A stretch of 14,119 nucleotides of DNA, taken from positions 1-14,119 of the forward strand of contig JABWAY010000073.1 in NCBI GenBank assembly GCA_013360825.1, written 5' to 3'. Position 1 is the stretch's first letter; the number at the start of each line of letters is the position of its first letter. The notes below the pieces were generated by a model. That model did not search any database. It was not told where the DNA came from and saw nothing but the letters and a program-made list of their open reading frames with translations. Positions 6,556 to 13,108 of this stretch are shown one piece after another. The translations under genes were made by a program, and so were the position numbers. The stretch is from Candidatus Brocadiia bacterium (GTDB taxonomy: Bacteria; Planctomycetota; MHYJ01; WSZJ01).

Positions 6556-8114
6556 GCGCGCCGGCGATGTGGGGAACGCGCGCCCGCCTGGGCGTGGCGG
6601 CGAACGTGGCGGGACAGGTCGCCTTCGTCGTGGCGATTCTGATCGCTCTCAACTGGCTCTCCGCGCGGCGCTACCGCCGGGTCGACCTGACCGACGACGT
6701 GAGCTACACGCTGGGCGGCAAGACCCTGGGGGTTCTCGAGAAGATCTCGTCCGCGGACGACCGGTACCAGGTCGTCGTCTTTTTCGCGCCGGACGAATAC
6801 GGCGCCTGGGAAGCGGCCCTCGCGCGGACCCGGGACCTGCTCGAGGAGTATCGGACGCGTTCGAACGGCAGGATCACGTACGAGGTCGTCCCCCTGCTCT
6901 CTGTCGGGCGGGAGGGGGTCGCGTCCGCCAAGCGACGCCTCGAGCTCCGGAGCGAGTTCACCGCGAACGACGTGATCTTCAAGAAGGGGGACGTGGAGCG
7001 GACGGTGAATCTGAAGGAGTTCTTCGGCCAGGAGTGGGAGGACATGGGGCCGCGGGGCACTCCGCGGCTGACCTCGTTCAACGGGGAATCGATCGTGACG
7101 GCGATGCTCGTCGCCCTTTCCCAGGAGCGGCCGATCCGCATCGCCTTCACCGCCGGGCACGAGGAGATTTCTCCGGATGACGCCGAACCGACGGGATGGG
7201 GCGCTTTTGCCCACCAGATCCTCGAAAAACGCGAGGGGTACGCGATCACCCGGATCGAGATCGGCGGCGTGAACGGCGTCCCGAAAGAGGTCGATGTGCT
7301 CGCGATCGTGAGCCCCCGCCGCGACTTTTCCGAGGCCGACCTGCGCAACCTCCGGCTCTTCATGGAGGGCGGCGGACGCCTCTTCGTCGCCCTGGACGCC
7401 GGCCCGGAGGTCGACGACCCCAACGGAAAACGCTTCCCCAACCTCTTCGGATTCCTGGGCACCTACGGGATCGAGCCGCAGGGGGACATCGTGTTCGACG
7501 AGGACAACGCCCTCCAGTTCCTGCAGGGGGAGAGGATCTCCCGGGACAAGACGGCGTTCCGGATCGCGTGGTTCGACCGGGAGCACGCGGTGACGCGGAA
7601 ATTCACGGCGGACACCGAGGTCACGATGGCAGGCGCGTGCACCCTGATGATCGATCCGGGGCGTGCGCCCGAGGGGTTCCGCGTCGTGGAGCTGGCGAAG
7701 TCCAGCAGCGGGAAGGCGTACGGGGAGCGGGGGTACCTGGGGTCCGACAAGACCCAGCGGGACCGGTTCACGCCGAACGTCGACATCCCCGGTCCGCTCA
7801 CCCTGGCGGTCGCGGCCTCGGGGACGGCGAAGGGGACCACGGTGGAGACGCGGCTGTTCGTGATGGGGGACGCGACGGCCCTGGTGAACGGCGTCCTCCC
7901 GCAGTTCGGCCGTCCCGATCTCGCCCTGAACGCGATCCGCTGGCTCGCGAAGCAGGAGCACTTGATCCAGGAGAGCAGCAAGCGGAACGTGGACCGGACG
8001 CTGCACCTCACCGCCGCGCAGGACGGCTGGATCTTCCGGGTCTGCGTCCTTTTCCTTCCCCTCATGGCGATCGCCTTCGGCGGGACCATGTGGCTGACGC
8101 GGAGGAGCCAGTGA
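6552..8114 (+). CDS. GldG-like auxiliary protein of the ABC complex
   Basis: This 520-residue protein has a membrane helix near each end (about 15-34 and 493-514), with a large soluble part between that probably faces the periplasm. It resembles the GldG/ABC-type auxiliary family: a short region after helix 1 with RRVDLTDDVSYTLGGKT (42-58), FNGESIVTAML (176-186), a domain opening with IRIAFTAGHEE (195-205; GldG proteins have a similar GHGE), and a segment FMEGGGRLFVALD near residue 275 like that of DUF4350 proteins. In Flavobacterium GldG works with GldA and GldF in gliding; in non-gliding bacteria the role is unknown. I chose the ATG at 6552 (overlap ATGA, GGAGG at 6542-6546) over a GTG at 6546, which lies on the ribosome site and adds only two residues. 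It is coupled to the next gene by a GTGA overlap. Confidence 0.85.
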   Translation: MSAPAMWGTRARLGVAANVAGQVAFVVAILIALNWLSARRYRRVDLTDDVSYTLGGKTLGVLEKISSADDRYQVVVFFAPDEYGAWEAALARTRDLLEEYRTRSNGRITYEVVPLLSVGREGVASAKRRLELRSEFTANDVIFKKGDVERTVNLKEFFGQEWEDMGPRGTPRLTSFNGESIVTAMLVALSQERPIRIAFTAGHEEISPDDAEPTGWGAFAHQILEKREGYAITRIEIGGVNGVPKEVDVLAIVSPRRDFSEADLRNLRLFMEGGGRLFVALDAGPEVDDPNGKRFPNLFGFLGTYGIEPQGDIVFDEDNALQFLQGERISRDKTAFRIAWFDREHAVTRKFTADTEVTMAGACTLMIDPGRAPEGFRVVELAKSSSGKAYGERGYLGSDKTQRDRFTPNVDIPGPLTLAVAASGTAKGTTVETRLFVMGDATALVNGVLPQFGRPDLALNAIRWLAKQEHLIQESSKRNVDRTLHLTAAQDGWIFRVCVLFLPLMAIAFGGTMWLTRRSQ

Positions 8115-9838
8115 AACGCGGGACGCTGGTGGTGATCGTGCTGATGGCCGCCGTGGTGGGGTTCTTCGTCGTCCAGGAACTCCGGAACAGGGAGGAGGAC
8201 CCGCGCGACGCCGAGGTCGAGATCTTCCCGTGGGATGCCGGGTCGGTCGTTTCGATCGAATTGCGGCGCAGCGGCGAGACGGTCCGGGTCGAGAAGCGGG
8301 ACGGGATCTGGCGGGTCTCGAAACCGCGAGAGATGCCGGCGAATCCGCAGGCGGTCGCGTCGATCCTGAACGCCGTCCACCCGCTGAACAAGGCCGCACG
8401 GCTGCCGGACGGCGTCGCCACGCCTCCCGACGCGGTCCACGGGCTGGGCACACCGGCGCTGGAGGCGATCCTGGGCGGAGTCGACGGGAAGTCGGCGCGG
8501 ATCCGTTTCGGCCTCCCGCTCGGCAGCGACAAGGGGGAGAAGGTCTACGTGCGCGCGGGGGACTCCGACGAGGTCCTCGTGCTCGACGCCTACACGCTGC
8601 GGCAGTTCGACGTCACCTTCGCGAAGGTCCGGGACCTCGGGCTGGTGCGTTTCTCGCCCGCGGACATCGTTTCGGTCACGGCGGCGCGGGACGGGAAGAC
8701 GGCGGTGCTGGCGCGGCGCGGGGGAGTGTGGGCGCTCGGGGGGTTCGTGGAGGACCTGGCGGACCCGGTGCTGGTGGACGAGTGGGCGGGGCGGGCGTCG
8801 GGGGTCGAGGGGCTGCAGTGGGAGGCGCGGGGGGCGGTGGAGTACGGCTTTGACGCGCCGTTTCTGAAGGTCGATCTGGCGCTGAAGTCCCGGTCGGTGA
8901 CGCTGACGGTCGGCGCCCCGACGCGGACGGAGGGGTGGCGCTGGGTGGAGTCCTCGGAGTACCCGGGGGAGGTCAGCTCGCTCAAGGAGAGCGACACGAT
9001 GTTCCTCGGCCCGGACCCGGAGCTTCTGCGGGCGCGGCGCGCGATTCCGGCGATGCTGCGCGACGCCGTCGCGTTCGAGCTGGAGGGGGGACGTCCGCTG
9101 TCTGTCAGAAAGACGGGGGAGTCCTGGGAGGTTCTCAGACCCGCCGCGCTCCCGCGGGTCTTCGAGGGGCGGATCCCTGAGCTGTTCGCCCTCCTGGGGA
9201 CCGCCACGGTCGCCGAGCGCGTCCCTCCGGCGGATCCGCCCGCCGACGCGGTGACGCTGACATGGCGCTGGGAGGAGGGGGAACCCTTCCGCATCCGCGC
9301 CTGGCCGGACGGCGACGACATGTTCGTCCGCTCGGAGAACCCGGACCGCCAGGTGCGGGTCACGGGACACCGCGAGTGGGTCCGGATCCAGGCGGGGCCC
9401 GGCGCCATCCAGAACCCGGACCTCTTCCCGGACCGTGTTCCGCTCCAGACCCGCCAGATCGTGGTGGAGAGGGACGGCGCGATGGAGTTTTCGGCATCGT
9501 TCGACGGACGCACCTGGACGCTGGACCGCGAGATCCCGGGCCGCCAGCTCGACCAGCAGAAGATCCGCGACTTCAACCAGCATTTCGCCTGCCCGGTCGT
9601 GGAGACCTGGGTGATCCGCCCGAAGACCGATCCGGAGGTCGGGCTCGGCGCCGCGCCGCGCTGGCGGGTGACGGTCGTCCCCGACCCGGCGCGCGGCGGG
9701 GGGGAGCCGCGGACGATCCTGGTCGGCGGGGACGGGCCGAATCTGTCCTACTACGGGGTCGTGGACGGGACGGAGGACGTCTTCCTCCTCAACCCGCTCT
9801 CCGCAGCGGCGCTCCGGAACGGCGTGTGGAAGCAGTAG
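8111..9838 (+). CDS. DUF4340 membrane-anchored protein with four internal repeats
   Basis: The 575-residue product has one N-terminal membrane helix (about 5-21, TLVVIVLMAAVVGFFVV), then a long soluble region likely in the periplasm. The region looks like four copies of one module, each with a short beta hairpin built on a charged strand, a turn and an invariant Trp: IELRRSGETVRVEKRDGIW (49-67), VTAARDGKTAVLARRGGVW (189-207), FELEGGRPLSVRKTGESW (322-339) and VVERDGAMEFSASFDGRTW (451-469). Each is followed by a helix and a beta-rich part. This matches the DUF4340 family, usually found next to GldG-like genes. The frame stays open far upstream to 7196, but that part is a shadow of the preceding gene. 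The GTG at 8111 overlaps the upstream stop and follows GGAGGAG (8101-8107). Function is unknown; a scaffold or sensor of the ABC complex is an inference. Confidence 0.87.
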   Translation: MKRGTLVVIVLMAAVVGFFVVQELRNREEDPRDAEVEIFPWDAGSVVSIELRRSGETVRVEKRDGIWRVSKPREMPANPQAVASILNAVHPLNKAARLPDGVATPPDAVHGLGTPALEAILGGVDGKSARIRFGLPLGSDKGEKVYVRAGDSDEVLVLDAYTLRQFDVTFAKVRDLGLVRFSPADIVSVTAARDGKTAVLARRGGVWALGGFVEDLADPVLVDEWAGRASGVEGLQWEARGAVEYGFDAPFLKVDLALKSRSVTLTVGAPTRTEGWRWVESSEYPGEVSSLKESDTMFLGPDPELLRARRAIPAMLRDAVAFELEGGRPLSVRKTGESWEVLRPAALPRVFEGRIPELFALLGTATVAERVPPADPPADAVTLTWRWEEGEPFRIRAWPDGDDMFVRSENPDRQVRVTGHREWVRIQAGPGAIQNPDLFPDRVPLQTRQIVVERDGAMEFSASFDGRTWTLDREIPGRQLDQQKIRDFNQHFACPVVETWVIRPKTDPEVGLGAAPRWRVTVVPDPARGGGEPRTILVGGDGPNLSYYGVVDGTEDVFLLNPLSAAALRNGVWKQ

Positions 9839-9849
9839 CCTCGAAACTC

Positions 9850-9878
9850 TCGCCAATCCGCCCGGCCGCGCTTAGAAT
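9850..9878 (+). promoter_or_regulatory. Candidate promoter of accB-accC
   Basis: TAGAAT (9873-9878) is a good -10 box; TCGCCA (9850-9855) lies 17 bases upstream and matches TTGACA at 4 of 6 positions. It lies between the DUF4340 stop (9838) and accB, followed by a short leader with GGGAGG (9897-9902), 9 bases before the ATG. No leader structure was obvious. Confidence 0.5.
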
Positions 9879-9911
9879 CGCGCCCTTCTCCACGGTGGGA
9901 GGCGTCGCAAG

Positions 9912-10373
9912 ATGGATGTGGACGGCATCAAGAAACTCCTCGCCCTGATGAACGACAACGACCTCTGCGAGCTGGAGGTTGAGGAGGAAGGCCGGAAGGT
10001 CCGGCTTCGGAAGCACGAGCACCATCCCCCTGTCGGGACGATGGTCGTCCCCGCCGGGCTCCCCTCCGCCGCGCCGGTCAGCGCCGCCCCGGCTCCCCCT
10101 GCCGCGGCCGCAAAGCCCGTCCGCGACGATGTTTACGAGGTGAAGTCCCCCCTCGTCGGGACCTTCTACCGCACCCCGAAGCCCGGCGCTCCGCCCTACT
10201 GCGAGGTGAACGACCGCGTGAGCGCGGAAAAAACCCTCTGCATCATCGAAGCCATGAAGGTCATGAACGAGATCAAGGCGGAGATCGAGGGCGTCGTCGA
10301 AGCCATCCTCATCAACAACGGGGAAGCTGTGGAATTCAACCAGCCTCTCTTCCTGATCCGCAAGGAGCGATAA
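9912..10373 (+). CDS. accB: Biotin carboxyl carrier protein of acetyl-CoA carboxylase
   Basis: AccB carries biotin between the carboxylase (AccC) and the carboxyltransferase (AccA/AccD) in the first step of fatty-acid synthesis. Its 153 residues are normal for the family. It has an N-terminal helical segment (1-34, beginning DVDGIKKLLALMNDNDLCELEV), a Pro/Ala-rich flexible linker (about 39-70) and a C-terminal biotinyl domain (75-150). The domain includes KSPLVGTFYRTPKPGAPPY, with the 'thumb' insertion typical of AccB, and EAMKVMNEI, where K116 is the residue that receives biotin. It lies 6 bases upstream of accC, so both should share one transcript. accA and accD are not in the window. Confidence 0.97.
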   Translation: MDVDGIKKLLALMNDNDLCELEVEEEGRKVRLRKHEHHPPVGTMVVPAGLPSAAPVSAAPAPPAAAAKPVRDDVYEVKSPLVGTFYRTPKPGAPPYCEVNDRVSAEKTLCIIEAMKVMNEIKAEIEGVVEAILINNGEAVEFNQPLFLIRKER

Positions 10374-10379
10374 CCCCCG

Positions 10380-11723
10380 GTGTTCCAGCGCATCCTCATC
10401 GCCAACCGGGGCGAGATCGCCCTCCGTGTCCTCCGGGCCTGCCAGGACCTCGGGATCGGCACCGTTTGCGTCTATTCCGAAGCCGACCGGAACGCGTCCT
10501 ACCTCCGTTACGCGGATGAGTCGATCTGCATCGGCCCGCCCCCGGCCGCGAAGTCGTACCTCGACATCAGCCGGATCATCAGCGCCGCCGAAGTCTCGGA
10601 CGTCGAGGCCATCCATCCCGGCTACGGATTCCTCTCCGAGAATTCACACTTCGCGGAAGTCTGCGCGTCCTGCAACATCGAATTCATCGGTCCTCCGCCG
10701 GAGGCGATGCGGATGCTGGGCAACAAGGCCCGGTGCCGCGAACTGGCGAAGAAGGTCGGCGTCCCGACGGTCTCCGGCTCCGACACGGTGGACAGCGAAG
10801 AGAAGGCGATCGCGGTCGCGCGGGAGGTCGGGTACCCGGTGATGATCAAGGCGGCCGCGGGCGGAGGCGGCCGCGGGATGCGCCAGGCGCACAACGACGT
10901 CAGCCTCGTCAGCGGACTCCTCGCCGCGGCGGCCGAGGCCGGCGCCGCGTTCGGCGATTCCAGCGTCTTCATCGAGAAGTACGTGGAGAAGGCGCGCCAC
11001 ATCGAAATCCAGGTGATCGGCGACAAGCACGGCAACATGATCCACCTCGGCGAACGGGACTGCTCGATCCAGCGCCGCCATCAGAAGCTGATCGAGGAGT
11101 CGCCGAGCCCGGTCGTCACCCCCGAACTGCGGGCGCGGATGGGCGCCGACGCCGTCAAGCTCGCGAAGGCGGCGGGATACTGGAGCGCCGGCACCGTGGA
11201 GTTCCTGCTCGACCCGGGTGGAAAGTACTACCTGATCGAGATGAACACCCGCATCCAGGTCGAGCACGGCGTCACCGAACTCGTCACAGGCGTGGACCTG
11301 GTCCGCGAACAGATCCGCGTCGCGGCGGGCGAAAAACTGTCGGTGAAGCAGGAAGACGTCCGCTGGAACGGCGTCGCCATCGAATGCCGCATCAATGCCG
11401 AGGACCCCGCGCACGGCTTCCGCCCCAGCCCCGGGAAGATCACGCATTTCTTCCCCCCGGGCGGCCCCTGGGTGCGCTGGGACAGCCATGTCTACACCGG
11501 ATACGAAATCCCGTCGAACTACGACTCGATGGTCGGCAAACTCATGGTCCACCGGCCCACGAGGGGCGAAGCGATCGCCGCGATGAGGCGCGCGCTGGAG
11601 GAAATCGTCATCGAGGGGGTCAAGACCTCCGTTCCCCTCCACATCGAGATCTTCGGCCACACGCACTTCATCCGCGGCAACGTGGACACGACGTTCGTGG
11701 AAGGGTATTTCGCGAAGAAGTAG
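10380..11723 (+). CDS. accC: Biotin carboxylase subunit of acetyl-CoA carboxylase
   Basis: AccC is an ATP-grasp enzyme that carboxylates biotin on AccB using bicarbonate and ATP. The 447-residue product begins MFQRILIANRGEIALRVLRA. It has the HPGYGFLSEN motif (79-88), the glycine-rich ATP loop AGGGGRGM (160-167), HLGERDCSIQRRHQKLIEE (222-240), and the catalytic EMNTRIQVEH (287-296) with R291, equivalent to E. coli R292. The segment EHPVTE found in most family members reads EHGVTE here (G297). The C-terminal domain with CRINAEDP (336-343) and the YDSMVGKL segment (381-388) is complete. The GTG at 10380 is chosen because it gives the conserved N-terminus; AAGGAG (10362-10367) inside the end of accB lies 12 bases before it. 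A strong hairpin follows the stop. Confidence 0.97.
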   Translation: MFQRILIANRGEIALRVLRACQDLGIGTVCVYSEADRNASYLRYADESICIGPPPAAKSYLDISRIISAAEVSDVEAIHPGYGFLSENSHFAEVCASCNIEFIGPPPEAMRMLGNKARCRELAKKVGVPTVSGSDTVDSEEKAIAVAREVGYPVMIKAAAGGGGRGMRQAHNDVSLVSGLLAAAAEAGAAFGDSSVFIEKYVEKARHIEIQVIGDKHGNMIHLGERDCSIQRRHQKLIEESPSPVVTPELRARMGADAVKLAKAAGYWSAGTVEFLLDPGGKYYLIEMNTRIQVEHGVTELVTGVDLVREQIRVAAGEKLSVKQEDVRWNGVAIECRINAEDPAHGFRPSPGKITHFFPPGGPWVRWDSHVYTGYEIPSNYDSMVGKLMVHRPTRGEAIAAMRRALEEIVIEGVKTSVPLHIEIFGHTHFIRGNVDTTFVEGYFAKK

Positions 11724-11724
11724 G

Positions 11725-11753
11725 AATCCGCGGGCCCCGTCGCGCCCGCGATT
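11725..11753 (+). terminator. Terminator-like hairpin after accC
   Basis: AAT-C-CGCGGGC (11725-11735) pairs with GCCCGCG-ATT (11744-11753): a 10-bp stem with one bulged C and an 8-base loop, starting 2 bases after the accC stop. What follows is pyrimidine-rich (CCCTCTT) rather than a pure T run, so intrinsic termination is plausible but may be incomplete. Confidence 0.55.
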
Positions 11754-11758
11754 CCCTC

Positions 11759-11788
11759 TTGTCCGCCCGGCCCTCCGGGTTCTACACT
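11759..11788 (+). promoter_or_regulatory. Candidate sigma-70-type promoter of the AmaP-like gene
   Basis: TTGTCC (11759-11764) and TACACT (11783-11788) are 18 bases apart, matching TTGACA at 4 of 6 and TATAAT at 4 of 6. The hairpin ending accC lies immediately upstream, so the AmaP-like gene can be transcribed independently. GGAGGG (11801-11806) serves as its ribosome site. Confidence 0.55.
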
Positions 11789-11813
11789 GCCGGCAACCCC
11801 GGAGGGTCGTGCC

Positions 11814-12455
11814 ATGGAACGTCTCCGCCTGCCCCTGCTGTTCCTCGACGGCGTCGTCGCAGTCGCCGCCGCGACGGCGACGTTCCTCTGGGCTGTCAAC
11901 GTGCTGACGCCGGCGCACCTGCAGGTCGCGAGCGCCTCGCTGGCTCCCCTGGGCCTCTGGCCGCGCGTCGCGGCGGTCGTCGTCGCCGTCTACTTCGTCC
12001 TCTTCAACGCGCTCTTCCTCTGCGTCAACTTCCTCTTCGCAAAATATGCGCACCACATCGAAGTCGTGGGGCCGGAGGGGACGGAGTCCGTGGCGGTCGC
12101 CGCGATCGAGGAGTCGCTGACGCGATCGGCGCGGGAGATCCGCGACGTCGAGGACGCCCGCGTCTCGGTCACCAAGGAGCGGCAGGACCCTTCGAAGCCG
12201 GTGCACGTCTTCTGTTCGTGCTCCACCTGGGAGGGGATTTCGATTCCGGATGCGATGGAGAAGCTCCGGTCGCTGCTGAGCCAGCGGCTCAAGGACATCG
12301 TGCAGCTTCCCGAGCCGCCGGTGATCGACGTTCATGTGACGAAGATCCAGGAGAAGGCGCCGCCGCCGCGGGAGAAGGCGCCGTCGAAGAAGGACGCGAA
12401 GAAGGCGGCCGAGCTGTTTCACGGGCCGGAGTACCCGATCGGCCAGGACAGCTGA
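11814..12455 (+). CDS. AmaP-like membrane protein (Asp23/DUF322-related)
   Basis: The 213-residue product has two N-terminal membrane helices (about 8-30 and 49-76), then an alpha/beta soluble region (80-178) and a Lys/Pro/Glu-rich tail (179-213). The soluble region follows the pattern of the AmaP/Asp23 family: a strand HIEVVGPEGTESVAVAAIEESL (80-101), a 'deduced from' strand DVEDARVSVTKE, a central strand VHVFCSCSTWEGISIPDAMEKLRSLL, and a last strand PPVIDVHVTKIQ (168-179). In Firmicutes AmaP anchors the Asp23 envelope-stress protein in the membrane, and an Asp23-family gene (yqhY) sits next to accBC. I base the call on helix layout and pattern, not on a database match. The CSC pair (C134, C136) is unusual and could bind metal or form a disulfide. 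The start at 11814 has GGAGG at good spacing. It converges with hxlB. Confidence 0.65.
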   Translation: MERLRLPLLFLDGVVAVAAATATFLWAVNVLTPAHLQVASASLAPLGLWPRVAAVVVAVYFVLFNALFLCVNFLFAKYAHHIEVVGPEGTESVAVAAIEESLTRSAREIRDVEDARVSVTKERQDPSKPVHVFCSCSTWEGISIPDAMEKLRSLLSQRLKDIVQLPEPPVIDVHVTKIQEKAPPPREKAPSKKDAKKAAELFHGPEYPIGQDS

Positions 12456-12461
12456 TCCGCG

Positions 12462-12477
12462 GGCGCGCCGGGGCGCC
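12462..12477. terminator. Small GC hairpin between convergent genes
   Basis: GGCGC (12462-12466) pairs with GCGCC (12473-12477) around a 6-base loop, in the 21-base gap between the AmaP-like stop and the hxlB stop. There is no T tract on either strand, so a bidirectional stop is only possible, not shown. Confidence 0.25.
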
Positions 12478-13031
12478 TACTCCAGGTTCGTGTGCCGCCG
12501 CGACATCTGCTCTGCGGTGACCTCGAGCAGTTCCATCAGCCGCAGCACGGTCGAGTCGAGCACGATCAGGAGGGACTGCTCGAAGAGCGACCTCTGCGGC
12601 TGGCCGCTGGCGATTCCGCGGGCGATCCGGCCGGGTGGGGGAGGGGCGGGGATGAGGAGGAGGATATCCGCCGCGTCGCCGAACCGGGTGTCGGCGTTGG
12701 CCGTGATGAGGACGACCTTGGCGTCCACCTCGCGGGCCGAGAGCATCTTCTCCAGCGTCGTGCGCGTCTCACCGCTCCCCGACAGGGCGATCATCAGGTC
12801 CGTTCCCCGGATCCGCGGGCAGGTGATCTCGCTGGCCTCGTGGACGCGGAGTCCCAGGTGGACGAGCCGCGACGCCAGTGCCCGCCCCATCAGGCCGCTG
12901 CGTCCCTCGCCGGCGACGAAGATGCGTTCGGCGGCGGTGATGAGATGCGCGAGGCGGTCGATCAGCGTCGCGGGGACCTGGCGCAGAACGGCGTCGATCT
13001 CCTTCAGGATCCGGCGGGAGTGGGGATTCAC
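12477..13031 (-). CDS. hxlB: 6-phospho-3-hexuloisomerase (SIS domain)
   Basis: This SIS-fold enzyme interconverts D-arabino-hex-3-ulose 6-phosphate and fructose 6-phosphate in the ribulose monophosphate pathway (formaldehyde fixation, or pentose formation when run in reverse). The 184-residue length is that of the family. The SIS phosphate-binding loops are visible as GEGRSGLMGRALASRLVHLG (41-60) and ALSGSGETRTT (82-92). The C-terminal part has LFEQSLLIVLDSTVLRLME (149-167) and ends EQMSRRHTNLE, very close to the RHANLE ending typical of this family and absent from general sugar isomerases. There is no hxlA (hexulose-phosphate synthase) in the window. The GTG at 13031 is the only plausible start: a nearby ATG at 13039 is out of frame. 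It has no Shine-Dalgarno sequence and follows a -10 box by 6 bases, suggesting a leaderless mRNA. It is divergent from the phosphatase gene. Confidence 0.9.
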   Translation of the reverse strand: MNPHSRRILKEIDAVLRQVPATLIDRLAHLITAAERIFVAGEGRSGLMGRALASRLVHLGLRVHEASEITCPRIRGTDLMIALSGSGETRTTLEKMLSAREVDAKVVLITANADTRFGDAADILLLIPAPPPPGRIARGIASGQPQRSLFEQSLLIVLDSTVLRLMELLEVTAEQMSRRHTNLE

Positions 13032-13037
13032 GGGGGC

Positions 13038-13066
13038 ATTGTGAGGGCGCCGGGGGGTGGGATCAA
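13038..13066 (-). promoter_or_regulatory. Candidate promoter of hxlB giving a leaderless mRNA
   Basis: On the minus strand TTGATC (13066-13061) and CACAAT (13043-13038) are 17 bases apart. Both match consensus at 4 of 6 positions. The -10 box ends 6 bases before the GTG start, so transcription should begin at or next to the start codon. Confidence 0.55.
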
Positions 13067-13073
13067 GCGAACG

Positions 13074-13102
13074 TCGCCGCGGCGGGCGCGAGGCCCCATA
13101 AT
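13074..13102 (+). promoter_or_regulatory. Candidate promoter of the phosphatase gene giving a leaderless mRNA
   Basis: CATAAT (13097-13102) differs from TATAAT at one position and ends 6 bases before the GTG at 13109. A weak -35, TCGCCG (13074-13079), is 17 bases upstream and resembles the TCGCCA proposed at accB. No Shine-Dalgarno sequence is possible in the 6 bases between. Confidence 0.55.
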
Positions 13103-13108
13103 GCCCCG

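Noticed and set aside
7196..8110. Upstream extension of the DUF4340 frame
   Set aside because: It overlaps the GldG-like gene in another frame and is Arg/Pro/Gly-rich; the GTG at 8111 overlaps the stop of that gene and has GGAGGAG before it.
7463..9856. 797-codon open frame antisense to the GldG-like and DUF4340 genes
   Set aside because: Arg/Pro/Asp-rich composition, no recognisable motif, no ribosome site, and fully overlapped by a coherent coupled operon on the other strand.
10644..12422. 592-codon antisense frame over accC and the AmaP-like gene
   Set aside because: Shadow of GC-rich coding DNA; crosses two genes, a terminator and a promoter, with no family features.
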